Source: Pseudomonadota bacterium (GTDB taxonomy: Bacteria > Pseudomonadota > Gammaproteobacteria > Xanthomonadales > Rhodanobacteraceae). From it: a stretch of 42,057 nt of DNA. How positions within the stretch are numbered: the first letter of the stretch is position 1; the number at the start of each line of letters is the position of its first letter. The DNA is taken from positions 1 to 42,057 of the forward strand of contig JAKAWV010000025.1 of NCBI GenBank assembly GCA_021827205.1, in the 5' to 3' direction. This document shows, in pieces, positions 1-7,652 of the stretch. The translations under genes and the position numbers were made by a program. The notes under the pieces are model-generated. The model had not been told where the DNA came from. It ran no database searches and saw only the letters and a list, made by a program, of their open reading frames with translations.

Positions 1-1
1 C

Positions 2-73
2 GCCTGCGTGAGCACCAACGCCGCACGACCCGATTTCCTCGCCATGATCGCCTCCATCAAAAGGGACGAATGA
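2..73 (+). CDS. C-terminal tail of an unknown gene (partial)
   Basis: An open frame enters from the left edge and ends at TGA 71-73, giving 23 residues that finish in ASIKRDE. The other two plus frames give either a stop within a few codons or an unlikely run of basic residues, so this frame is the best candidate. It stops 1 nt before the end of the convergent minus-strand gene, which is a normal tail-to-tail arrangement. Nothing can be said about function from so short a tail. Confidence 0.4.
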   Translation, partial: ACVSTNAARPDFLAMIASIKRDE

Positions 74-74
74 A

Positions 75-539
75 TCATGACAGGTTTTCGTCTATTACGT
101 AACTGTATTGTTGGAACGAACTACTAGCACCGGGCGCACACGGATCCAGCAACGGATCATCCGAATCCCATGGCCAGGGCACATCCAGGCTAAAAAAGAC
201 GCCCATGCTCACGGCGGCGCCGACCACAAAACTTGCCCATGGGATCCCGATGGGACACGCAAGGAGGTCCACGGTCAACGCATGCGGATCCAGTCCATGC
301 ATGAGATTGCCGGCCAGCAGAACCGCCATCACGCCCAGCACGACAATCAGGTGCGGCAACGCCCAGCGCCAGGGCGACTCGGCGCGCTGGACCGGCAGTA
401 ACGCCATGACCCGCGCCGTGAAGCCGTCGTCATGGATCGGCTTCTCGCGTTGAGCATCGGCACGCAGCAGGGCTTCGATGGCTTCGAGCCCGCGCATGGA
501 CTTCGCGTCAGGCGCGGACGTGTTGTTCGGCAGGTTCAT
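75..539 (-). CDS. small membrane protein, possible anti-sigma partner
   Basis: A protein of 154 residues if started at ATG 539; a GTG three codons upstream (548) is also possible. ATG is preferred because GAGAG lies 8 nt upstream. The N-terminal 60 residues are soluble and contain the phrase HDDGFTARVMALLP, which I associate from memory with small proteins encoded beside ECF sigma factors in Xanthomonadales. Two hydrophobic helices follow (about residues 65-85 and 103-123) and the C-terminus is acidic. Its start overlaps the end of the sigma factor gene, so the two are probably translationally coupled. That position, together with a cytoplasmic N-terminus and membrane anchor, fits an anti-sigma role, but no zinc-binding anti-sigma motif is visible. 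The role is inference. Confidence 0.6.
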   Translation of the reverse strand: MNLPNNTSAPDAKSMRGLEAIEALLRADAQREKPIHDDGFTARVMALLPVQRAESPWRWALPHLIVVLGVMAVLLAGNLMHGLDPHALTVDLLACPIGIPWASFVVGAAVSMGVFFSLDVPWPWDSDDPLLDPCAPGASSSFQQYSYVIDENLS

Positions 540-1095
540 CGGATTCACTCTCGTTCACGGGCTCGCTCAGGTGATCGCGCAGCTTGGCCAAGGCCCGGCG
601 GAGATGCGATTTCACCGTGCCCAGCGGGCAATTGAGGACGGTAGCCGCTTCCTCGTGATTCAGTCCAAGGTAGTAACATTGGATGATCGCGGCACGCTCC
701 GGCGGGCTCAACCGCATCAGCATCCGCTGCACTTCGCCCTGTGCGACCAGATCCGTACCGGTTGAAGCGATGCTTTCATCGCCTGCGTCACCCGTATCCA
801 CCCCGCCGGCCGGGACGGTGCTCTTGGCGCTGCGCACATGCATCAGATAGGTGTTGTAGGCGATGCGGTACACCCAGGTGCCAAAGCGGGCTTCACTGCG
901 GAACCGTGGCAGACTCTGCCAGGCGCGCAGGAAGGTCTCCTGCGCCAGGTCATCGGTCAGTGCCCATTGGCCGCCGGTCAGACGACGCAGAAGCGCGCGC
1001 ACTGCGCCTTGGTGTGCATGCACCAATTTGGCAAATGCCTGCCGATCGCCTTGGCGCGCCCGATCCATCCAGCGCACCTCGTCCGCAGCGGCCAT
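508..1095 (-). CDS. ECF-type RNA polymerase sigma factor
   Basis: A 195-residue sigma-70 family factor of the extracytoplasmic-function type, which directs RNA polymerase to a small set of promoters. The sigma-2 region is seen in DDLAQETFLRAW followed by FGTWVYRIAYN. The sigma-4 helix-turn-helix is seen near the C-terminus (LSPPERAAI, then LNHEEAATVLNCPLGTVKSH). The frame is open further upstream, but ATG 1095 is chosen because GGGGAG lies 8 nt before it and family similarity starts immediately after. It lies downstream of the DUF6249-like gene and overlaps the small membrane protein gene, suggesting a three-gene minus-strand operon. Its targets cannot be read from the sequence. Confidence 0.93.
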   Translation of the reverse strand: MAAADEVRWMDRARQGDRQAFAKLVHAHQGAVRALLRRLTGGQWALTDDLAQETFLRAWQSLPRFRSEARFGTWVYRIAYNTYLMHVRSAKSTVPAGGVDTGDAGDESIASTGTDLVAQGEVQRMLMRLSPPERAAIIQCYYLGLNHEEAATVLNCPLGTVKSHLRRALAKLRDHLSEPVNESESDEPAEQHVRA

Positions 1096-1118
1096 GGACA
1101 CTCCCCGGTTCGTTTCCC

Positions 1119-1550
1119 TCAGGATGGATTGCCTGTCGTATCCGACGCGGCCGGAGCTTGTGGCTGGCGGCCCTCGATCACGGCCGCGAGCAGCAGCGCC
1201 AGACCGACCATCAGCGGAATCAGGCCCGCGGCCAGAACAGACGTTTCGCCGATGATCCATCCAAAGAGCATCAGACCGATACCGACCGCGGTGACGACGA
1301 GGCCACCCCGCAGCGGGGATCGGCCGGAACGGCGTCCGCCGCGGTGACCGCGGAACAGCGTGGAATTGAGGATCTCCGGCGGGATCGGCTGTCCGGTCTC
1401 GGCCAGCTTTATCAGCAACTCCTGTTGCAGACGCGCACGCCGGCTGGCGTACATCAGGCCGCCAATGATGGCGACGATCGGGATGCCCAGCGAAAAGATG
1501 GTTCCGAGGATCGGGATCAACAAGGCCTCGGCAGCGGCGCTGGTGAACAT
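1119..1550 (-). CDS. DUF6249-like membrane protein
   Basis: A 143-residue inner-membrane protein. An N-terminal hydrophobic helix (about residues 8-34, ending GGLMYASRRAR) is followed by a juxtamembrane helix and the phrase KLAETGQPIPPEIL. Two further hydrophobic helices lie at about 84-104 and 107-125. The order helix, RRxRxQQEL, G-x-P-I-PPEIL matches the DUF6249 family as I remember it; function is unknown for that family. ATG 1550 has GGAG about 8 nt upstream on the minus strand. It lies 23 bp upstream of the sigma factor start, so the two are probably co-transcribed, and members of this family often sit beside ECF sigma genes. Confidence 0.8.
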   Translation of the reverse strand: MFTSAAAEALLIPILGTIFSLGIPIVAIIGGLMYASRRARLQQELLIKLAETGQPIPPEILNSTLFRGHRGGRRSGRSPLRGGLVVTAVGIGLMLFGWIIGETSVLAAGLIPLMVGLALLLAAVIEGRQPQAPAASDTTGNPS

Positions 1551-1577
1551 GACAAGTCTCCATGTGAGCGGTACTGC

Positions 1578-1796
1578 TTAGATGCCATTCTGGGCATTCT
1601 GGATGCAGGCAACGTCCACGGCATGCCCAGGCGTCTGCCTCGGCCCGGTGCGGTCCAGCATCCTCCTCCGCAGGTTCTGTCGTTGGGCGCCGCCCATGCG
1701 CTTGGTGCACTCAGCGGCAGAGGCCGTGCACGGCGTCGCGCCAGCCGGGAATGGTTGCGGCATAAACGGTCTCCATCCGTAGCCGGGATCCTCCAT
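1578..1796 (-). CDS. possible small protein upstream of the sigma operon
   Basis: A 72-codon frame beginning MEDPGYGWRPF and ending in TAA 28 bp before the DUF6249-like start. GAGGA lies 4-5 nt before the ATG on the minus strand. The product is rich in Arg, Cys and Pro with no membrane helix, and I do not recognise it. A second minus-strand frame opens at about 1776 and reads METVYAATIPGW before stopping, so a frameshift or a non-coding leader is equally possible. The remaining stretch up to 2067 shows no convincing gene and may hold the promoter of the minus-strand operon. Confidence 0.3.
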   Translation of the reverse strand: MEDPGYGWRPFMPQPFPAGATPCTASAAECTKRMGGAQRQNLRRRMLDRTGPRQTPGHAVDVACIQNAQNGI

Positions 1797-2067
1797 TGAT
1801 TCCTCGCCGCGTCGTCGCTGCGCAACGTCCCGACCGCGCCCTGTGCTGCGCGCGGGCGCTCTGGCACGCCGCCCTGCAGGGCGCCGTTCTTCCGCCGCTG
1901 GCCTGCCGGCCCGCGCACACCGCGCCTCGATGCGAGTCGGCGCTACACCGCCCGGTAGACCCCAACACGTGAAGGACGCGACCATGTGCGATCAGCACAG
2001 CGATCCGAGCAACAGCAGCCGCCTGGGCACTTCGAGGCGTTTCCCCTCGACCCCCGAGGCTCACCAC

Positions 2068-2585
2068 ATGGCAGGAGAGGGGAAGGATGGCTGGGTCGTC
2101 TTTCGACGCAAACCCGGAAGCACCGAGAATCGCGATCGTCAGTCACTGAGAGTGATCGTAATCAGCAACGCTATGGCGTTTTGTCGGCAATTTTCGCTTT
2201 CACGCCTTACGGGGCCATGCGCGCCGACACACTGCTGCAAGTGGCAAGGCTCGTTCTGAAACCGGGCATTGCGCTGCGCGCCACCACCATCGCCCAACTG
2301 GGACGGTTCCGCACGCCCAACGTGGCCGTCCTCGCGGATCATCGGATCGTGGAGCGCGGGCTGTATCGTATCCGTCACCCATCCTATCCGGGCGCGCCGC
2401 TTGCATTCCTTGGCTTCAGCCTTGCGCTCGCCAATTGGCTCAGCCTCGTCGTGATCATGGGGATCTTGCTGCCGATCTATCTCAATCGCATCCACGAGGA
2501 GGAAGCTGCGCTTGCGGCGGCATTCGGTGCAGACTGCCGAGCGTATTGTCAGCATACGAAGCATCTGCTCTCGGGTGTCTGCTGA
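2068..2585 (+). pseudogene. isoprenylcysteine methyltransferase-like protein, frameshifted
   Basis: Two plus frames together make one recognisable membrane methyltransferase of the ICMT/PEMT-like family. The first starts at ATG 2068 (MAGEGKDGWVVFRRKPGS) and runs to about 2180. The second continues AIFAFTPYGAM, then LGRFRTPNVAV, the hallmark RIRHPSYPGA, a hydrophobic segment and EEEAAL. The join needs one extra T in the four-T run at 2179-2182, so a single-base deletion or a sequencing error there would explain the break. If translation restarts, ATG 2217 would give a truncated product lacking the first membrane helix. The family methylates carboxyl or related groups using S-adenosylmethionine; the substrate here is unknown. 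The gene stands alone between two unrelated operons. Confidence 0.7.
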
Positions 2586-2827
2586 GCGGGATCAGCGCGG
2601 TGAACCATCCGGCAGCACGGACGGAAAACATCCGAGTGGCCTGGCGCGATGCTTTGGTCGGCAGTGCCTTTGCCGTCATCATGCAGGTGATCGGCGATGT
2701 CGATATACCGTGCGGCATGGCTGACCTGACCAGGGCGCTGAAGGGTGCCAGCCTTCGGCATGCGCTTCGCTGAATTGGCGAGGTGATGTCTCGGACAACC
2801 TCACGAATACGGCGGGAGGAATGATTG

Positions 2828-3775
2828 ATGCGAGCATGGATACGATGGATGTTGCTGGGCAATGAAGGACTGCGCACGGGCTGGCGGGTTCTGATCTTTC
2901 TGATCTTGGTCAACGTGCTGTTCGTGGGCCTGCGCTTACTCTTGAACCATGCGCTGATGGCGCTGGCGCCAGGTTTTTTCGCATCCCTGAAGTCGGGCGG
3001 AAAGGCGCTGCTGACGCCAGCATTCGCGATGTTGAACGATGGTTTCCTGTTGCTGGTGTACCTGCTGGTTCTTGCCGGCATGGCGCGGCTCGAACGACGG
3101 CGCTTCACGAGCTTTGGCTTGAATGGATCACGCGCTTGGCGGCACGGCTTGTCTGGGCTGTTCTGGGGCTTCGTGATGCTCAGCGCGTTGATCGGCCTGC
3201 TTTATGTGAGCGGGCATCTGGTTTTCGGACGCATGCCACCCCTTTCGCTGGCCTTGCTCGGCTCCGGCGTCCTGTGGGCGATCGCGAGTTTGCTGATCGC
3301 GTTCACCGAGGAAAATCTGTTTCGCGGCTACTTGCTGTTCACGCTTGAGCGTGGCATCGGATTCTGGCCGGCTGCGCTGCTGCTCGCCGCCTTGTTCGGG
3401 ATGGCACATGGCACCAATGCGGGCGAGACGCCCATCGGACTGTTCTCGGTGGGTTTCTATGCACTGGTGATTGCGTTGAGCATTGCCTACACGCGATCGC
3501 TCTGGTGGGCGATTGGCTTTCACGCCGCGTGGGACTGGGCGGAGTCCTATTTCTACGGTACTGCCGATAGCGGGTTCGCCTCGCGCGGCCGGCTGTTCAT
3601 CGCACTGCCCAAAGGCAACGTGTATCTGAGCGGCGGGCGCACCGGACCGGAAGGCAGCGTGTTGGTGTTTGTGGTACTGGCGGCAACGGCGGCGGTGATT
3701 GCATGGACACTGCGGTGTGATCGCCGCGCGGGTCCGGATCTTGCTGCCGCCGCACAAGGTTCGCCAATGCATTGA
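2828..3775 (+). CDS. CPBP-family intramembrane metalloprotease
   Basis: A 315-residue polytopic membrane protein of the CPBP (Abi/CAAX protease-like) family, related to the enzymes that trim prenylated proteins and to bacteriocin self-immunity proteins. The motifs are visible: EENLFR at residues 161-166 (the EExxxR motif), FGMAHG with His at 194, and HAAWDW with His 232 and Asp 236. About seven hydrophobic helices are seen. ATG 2828 is chosen over the TTG just upstream because GGAGGA (2815-2820) sits 7 nt before it. It follows the broken ICMT-like gene by about 240 bp of unassigned sequence; CAAX protease-like and ICMT-like neighbours recall the eukaryotic pair, but that link is inference. 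Confidence 0.88.
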   Translation: MRAWIRWMLLGNEGLRTGWRVLIFLILVNVLFVGLRLLLNHALMALAPGFFASLKSGGKALLTPAFAMLNDGFLLLVYLLVLAGMARLERRRFTSFGLNGSRAWRHGLSGLFWGFVMLSALIGLLYVSGHLVFGRMPPLSLALLGSGVLWAIASLLIAFTEENLFRGYLLFTLERGIGFWPAALLLAALFGMAHGTNAGETPIGLFSVGFYALVIALSIAYTRSLWWAIGFHAAWDWAESYFYGTADSGFASRGRLFIALPKGNVYLSGGRTGPEGSVLVFVVLAATAAVIAWTLRCDRRAGPDLAAAAQGSPMH

Positions 3776-3825
3776 AACCAGGTGGTTTGCCAGATGCACA
3801 CATCGGCTTCCGCGCGCGGTGCGGA

Positions 3826-4104
3826 CTACCTTTGCGGATCCGCTGGGCGCTTCATGGCCCGCCGCGGGCTATGCTCGGAGGCCGCAATGACCTGGCGCAG
3901 ATATTCGATGCCTTCCTCGGGCGGGAAGAATGCGATGACATCGGCCACGGACAGGTGGTAGCGCTCGCGCAGCGCCAGAAACTCCGACTTGGCGCGTGTC
4001 ATCTCGTTTTCCTGGGTGCTCGTCCCAGCGCGCTGCCGGGCGGCGCGATCCAGCGCCGCGAGTTCCTCCTGGAAGCGGCGGAAGGCATCGGGTTGGACGG
4101 GCAT
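3826..4104 (-). CDS. small helical protein of unknown function
   Basis: A 92-residue, charged, mainly helical protein (RRFQEELAALDRAA, then a second helix MTRAKSEFLALRERYHLSVADVIAFFPPEEGIEYLRQ). The pattern of a helix followed by a short 'L-S-V-A-D-V-I' element recalls H-NS-type nucleoid proteins, but the DNA-binding hook of that family is absent, so I do not assign it. ATG 4104 is preferred; a TTG five codons upstream also opens the frame. It converges on the CPBP gene and its promoter must lie in the large gap before tssB. Confidence 0.55.
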   Translation of the reverse strand: MPVQPDAFRRFQEELAALDRAARQRAGTSTQENEMTRAKSEFLALRERYHLSVADVIAFFPPEEGIEYLRQVIAASEHSPRRAMKRPADPQR

Positions 4105-4879
4105 GACTTTCGATGTCAATCAAAACAGTGCGCCATTTTGGCACAGGATTTTCGCCCGCTCACCTCGGTGGGATTGCTGCCCTTGATGGAGTGCTACCCC
4201 GAATCGGGTAGCGACAGGTTTTATCGTCCCAGGCATGCCGGACCCATTTCCACCCACAAACATCCCCATGCACGCCGACGATTCCTCACGCCAGATCCAA
4301 CTGCGACAATATGCTCCACCTCGGTAGTATTTCGAGCTACACTCAAAGACCGGGACGGAGGCTGATGTGAATCGAGATGCCATCGATTTTGCAGTCTTTC
4401 GGCCGGAAGCTTGGGCACCCGCTTGCGGGTGCTGCACATCAGATGATTGCCGTTTCCGTTGGTGGTCGATCGTGTCGCGGCAATTGCCCAAGCGCCCGGG
4501 CGGCGACGGAACTGCATCGTGCGATCACAGTCAATGTGCTGACATGCTGGAGTTGTCCAATGACGCCTCAAGCGCCTGGAAGAGATCGGTCAGACAGCCG
4601 AACCCCGAGGGTGCCGCGTGTCCCGCAAGTCCTGCGGGTACGGGAGTCTGTCGTCATGCGCGCATCCAGCCAGGCGGTAGTGCAGTCCGCACGGCGCGAT
4701 CACTGCAGGACATTTCATCTCGAGAACGAATCGCCAAGAGGATTCAAACGTCTGGGGCTGCCTGGTGTTCCGGGAACGAGCGCTGACAAGCAGACCAGCA
4801 TAACTGACGAGTGCAGCCGCCCGACCACTTGCCGGACGGCATCCTTCAAACCGGTAGCCCCTTTTCGAGGAGACAGCGC
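4105..4879. promoter_or_regulatory. 775-bp gap upstream of the T6SS genes
   Basis: This divergent gap should hold the promoter of the small minus-strand gene and the promoter of the tssB operon. One plus frame at 4367-4786 opens with GTG behind a GGAGG sequence, but its composition becomes poor in the second half and it is rivalled by an overlapping frame, so I do not call it a gene. The gap contains a perfect palindrome at 4415-4432 and a shorter inverted repeat at 4622-4638 (CCCGCA/TGCGGG). The palindrome also contains TGG and TTGC spaced as in a sigma-54 -24/-12 element (4412-4426), but the rest of that consensus does not match, so I give it little weight. Confidence 0.4.
4415..4432. repeat. 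perfect 18-nt palindrome upstream of tssB
   Basis: GCACCCGC, then TT, then GCGGGTGC: two exact 8-nt arms with a 2-nt centre. No T-run follows on either strand, so it is a poor terminator. An operator for a dimeric regulator of the T6SS operon is one possibility. Confidence 0.5.
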
Positions 4880-5398
4880 ATGGCCAAGCAAAGCAGTCAG
4901 AAATTCATTGCGCGCAATCGCGCGCCGCGGGTGCAGATCGAATACGACGTCGAGGTCTACGGCGCGCAGAAGAAGGTACAGGTGCCATTCGTGATGGGCG
5001 TGATGTCCGACCTGTCCGGCGCCAACAATGCCGAGCTGCCAGGAATCGAGGAGCGCAAGGCGATGGAGATCGACGTCGACAACTTCGACAGCCGTCTGCA
5101 GTCGATGAAGCCACGCGTATCCTTCGCCGTACCCAACACGCTCACCGGCGAGGGCAACCTCAGCGTCGATATCACCTTCGAGAGCATGGACGACTTTTCG
5201 CCGGCCGCGGTGGCGCGCAAGGTCGGCGCAGTGGCCAAGTTGCTGGAAGCACGCACCCAACTCGCCAACCTCAGCACTTATATGGATGGCAAGGCCGGCG
5301 CCGAGAAGCTGATCGCCCAGGCGATCAACGACCCTGCGCTGCTGCAATCACTGGTGTCGGCGCCCAAGCCGGGCGATACCGGCAAGGACGGGGAGTAA
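4880..5398 (+). CDS. tssB: T6SS contractile sheath small subunit TssB (VipA/ImpB)
   Basis: A 172-residue sheath subunit that pairs with TssC to build the cytoplasmic contractile sheath around the Hcp tube. Family signatures are visible: the basic N-terminus leading to RVQIEYDVE, VPFVMGVMSDLSG, the phrase AMEIDVDNFDSRLQSMKPR and FESMDDFSPAAVARKV. The length is normal. The open frame continues 23 codons upstream, but ATG 4880 has GAGGAG at 4867-4872 and is where family similarity starts. It is the first T6SS gene and is followed by tssC after 6 bp. Confidence 0.97.
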   Translation: MAKQSSQKFIARNRAPRVQIEYDVEVYGAQKKVQVPFVMGVMSDLSGANNAELPGIEERKAMEIDVDNFDSRLQSMKPRVSFAVPNTLTGEGNLSVDITFESMDDFSPAAVARKVGAVAKLLEARTQLANLSTYMDGKAGAEKLIAQAINDPALLQSLVSAPKPGDTGKDGE

Positions 5399-5404
5399 GC
5401 AACC

Positions 5405-6898
5405 ATGGCAACCGAGAAACTGGCCGAGAAAGGCGCCGCCACCGAAACCCGCGAGTCGGGCGATTTCGCCGCCTTGTTGAGCAAGGAGTTCAAACCCAAG
5501 AGCGAGCGTGCCAAGGAAGAAGTGGAATCCGCTGTACGCACGCTGGCGGAACAGGTGCTGAGCAAGTCGGACATCGTGTCCGAAGATGTCACCCAGACCA
5601 TCAACGCCTACATCGCGGAGCTGGATCGAAAGATCAGCGAGCAGCTCAACTTGGTCATGCATCACGCCGACTTTCAGAAGCTTGAAAGCGCTTGGCGCGG
5701 TCTGCACTACCTGGTCAACAATACCGAGACGGATCAGCAACTGAAGATTCGCGTGATGAACGTCTCCAAGAAAGAGCTGGCCAAAACCTTGAAGCGCTAC
5801 AAGGGCACCGCGTGGGACCAGAGCCCGATCTTCAAGAAGATGTACGAAGAAGAATACGGCCAGTTGGGTGGCGAGCCATACGGTTGCTTGGTCGGCGATT
5901 ACTATTTCGACCACAGCCCGCCCGATGTCGAGCTGCTGGCCGGGATCGCGCAGGTGGCCGCTGCTGCGCACGCGCCGTTTCTTGCGGCGGCCAACTCCAC
6001 GCTGATGGGCATGGATAGCTGGAACGAACTGTCCAATCCACGCGATCTGGCCAAGGTTTTCTCGACCCCGGACTACGCCGCGTGGCGCTCGCTGCGCGAA
6101 TCGGAAGACGCCCGCTATATAGGCTTGGCCATGCCGCGCACACTGTCGCGCCTGCCTTACGGGGCGGCCACCAACCCGGTGGAAGAGTTCGATTTCGAGG
6201 AAGACACCGCGGGCGCCAATTCTGCCAAGTACACATGGCAGAACGCCGCCTATGCGATGGCGGTCAATATCAACCGCTCCTTCAAGGCCTATGGCTGGTG
6301 CTCGCGGATTCGCGGTATCGAGTCTGGCGGTGCGGTTGAAGGCTTGCCGGTGCACAGCTTCCCCACCGATGACGGTGGCGTCGACATGAAGTGCCCCACC
6401 GAAATCGCCATCACCGATCGGCGCTCGGCCGAGCTGGACAAGATGGGCCTGATGCCGCTGGTGCATCGCAAGAACTCGGACATGGCCGCGTTCATCAGTG
6501 CGCAATCGCTGGCCAAGCCCGAGGAGTACGACGATCCCGATGCCACCGCCAATGCCGCGCTCAGCGCGCGCCTGCCCTATCTGTTTGCAGCGAGCCGCTT
6601 CGCGCATTACCTGAAATGCATCGTGCGCGACAAGATCGGTTCGTTCAGCTCGCGTGATCAGATGCAGAGCTGGCTGACCAACTGGATCATGCAATACGTG
6701 GACGGCGATCCGGACAATTCAGGCGAGGAGACCAAGGCGCGCAAGCCACTGTCGGCCGCCGAAGTGGTGGTCGAGGAAGTGGAAGGCGCACCCGGCTACT
6801 ACACCTCGAAGTTCTACCTCAAGCCGCATTACCAGCTTGAGGGTCTGACCGTGTCGTTGCGTCTGGTTTCGCGCCTGCCGTCGGCGGCGAAGGCCTGA
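5405..6898 (+). CDS. tssC: T6SS contractile sheath large subunit TssC (VipB/ImpC)
   Basis: A 497-residue sheath subunit, normal length for the family. Recognisable stretches include ESAWRGLHYLV, YDQSP-like WDQSPIFKKMYEEEYG, GEPYGCLVGDYYFDHSP, LPYGAATNPVEEFDFEE and the C-terminal GYYTSKFYLKPHYQLEGL. ClpV normally recognises an N-terminal helix of this protein after contraction. ATG 5405 lies 6 bp after tssB, with GGGGAG overlapping the tssB end as ribosome binding site. A 171-bp gap separates it from hcp. Confidence 0.98.
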   Translation: MATEKLAEKGAATETRESGDFAALLSKEFKPKSERAKEEVESAVRTLAEQVLSKSDIVSEDVTQTINAYIAELDRKISEQLNLVMHHADFQKLESAWRGLHYLVNNTETDQQLKIRVMNVSKKELAKTLKRYKGTAWDQSPIFKKMYEEEYGQLGGEPYGCLVGDYYFDHSPPDVELLAGIAQVAAAAHAPFLAAANSTLMGMDSWNELSNPRDLAKVFSTPDYAAWRSLRESEDARYIGLAMPRTLSRLPYGAATNPVEEFDFEEDTAGANSAKYTWQNAAYAMAVNINRSFKAYGWCSRIRGIESGGAVEGLPVHSFPTDDGGVDMKCPTEIAITDRRSAELDKMGLMPLVHRKNSDMAAFISAQSLAKPEEYDDPDATANAALSARLPYLFAASRFAHYLKCIVRDKIGSFSSRDQMQSWLTNWIMQYVDGDPDNSGEETKARKPLSAAEVVVEEVEGAPGYYTSKFYLKPHYQLEGLTVSLRLVSRLPSAAKA

Positions 6899-6924
6899 CG
6901 ACCGGCACTGTTGTGATCGCGTCG

Positions 6925-6975
6925 CCGGGACATGCAGCGTTCCCGGTGACTGCTATCCAAGCTGCACCCGTGCAG
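6925..6975 (+). promoter_or_regulatory. two inverted repeats in the tssC-hcp gap
   Basis: CCGGGA (6925-6930) pairs with TCCCGG (6941-6946) across a 10-nt loop, and CTGCAC (6962-6967) pairs with GTGCAG (6970-6975) across 2 nt. Neither is followed by a T-run. Because hcp is made in far larger amounts than sheath genes in most systems, the gap may carry an hcp promoter, a processing site or a weak attenuator; this is inference. Confidence 0.35.
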
Positions 6976-7069
6976 TTGTGGCGCAAGTGCAAGAGGCAAG
7001 TCTGGGCCGGGACGATGTGCTGCCCCGTGCCAATTCAATCATCCATCGCATAACCGAGGAGAATCGTTG

Positions 7070-7570
7070 ATGTCATTCGACATGCATATCAAGTTTGGAG
7101 CCGGCAAGCTCAAAATCGAGGGTTCATCCGCCCATTCCAAGCACAAGGGTGAAATTCCGATCCTGGCGTGGTCGTGGGGCGCCAGCAATAGCGGCAACCT
7201 GCATGGCGGCGCCGGTGCCAGCGGCGGCAAGGCCAACGTGCAGGACATATCAATCACCAAGTATATGGACGGCTGTTCCAATGCGCTGCTCAATGCCGTT
7301 TGTACCGGCGCGCGTATTGATACCGCCTGGCTGTATGTGACCAATGCCACCGGTGTGCAGACCGATTTCCTTACCCTCGAGTTGAGCGAAGGCATTTTGC
7401 TGACATCGTGGTCTACCGGTGGCAGCGGTGGCGAGGATCGCCTTACTGAGAACATCACGCTGCACTTCGGCAAGTTCAAGTTCTCGTTCCAGCCACAGGA
7501 CGACAAGGGCGCCGCAGATGGCGGCAAGAAGGAATTCACCTACGACATGCAGAAAGTCGAATCGACCTGA
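7070..7570 (+). CDS. hcp: T6SS tube protein Hcp (TssD)
   Basis: A 166-residue Hcp protein whose hexameric rings stack into the secreted inner tube and chaperone small effectors. It shows the usual MSFDMHIKF start, IPILAWSWG, the ISITKYMDGCSNALL stretch that matches the classic 'tKxxDxaSp' position, and C-terminal KEFTYDMQKV. ATG 7070 has GAGGAG at 7056-7061, 8 nt away; an in-frame TTG just before it is ignored. The glycine-rich loop around residues 42-54 (GNLHGGAGASGG) is a normal variable feature. It is flanked by gaps of 171 and 82 bp, so it may be transcribed on its own. Confidence 0.97.
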   Translation: MSFDMHIKFGAGKLKIEGSSAHSKHKGEIPILAWSWGASNSGNLHGGAGASGGKANVQDISITKYMDGCSNALLNAVCTGARIDTAWLYVTNATGVQTDFLTLELSEGILLTSWSTGGSGGEDRLTENITLHFGKFKFSFQPQDDKGAADGGKKEFTYDMQKVEST

Positions 7571-7652
7571 CGGGTCAGCGTTGGCTCGATCAGGATTGGC
7601 TTGGCGTTGTGCAGCGACCTTGTTCCACCACCGCGAATACCCGAGTGTGGCC

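Noticed and set aside
741-1799. Plus-strand frame of 352 codons over the sigma factor operon
   Set aside because: It is antisense to the clear ECF sigma and DUF6249-like genes and encodes an Arg/Pro-rich product without family features.
4412-4426. Sigma-54-like TGG-N8-TTGC spacing upstream of tssB
   Set aside because: Only the TGG and TTGC parts fit; the CAC of the -24 element is displaced and the match lies inside a palindrome, so chance is likely.
4367-4786. Plus-strand frame with GTG start behind GGAGG in the gap before tssB
   Set aside because: The first 50 residues are plausible but the rest is low-quality and a second frame overlaps it; not strong enough to call a gene.
5348-6694. Long minus-strand frame (448 codons) antisense to tssC
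   Set aside because: It mirrors the codon structure of tssC, has no ribosome binding site or recognisable domain, and tssC is certain on the plus strand.
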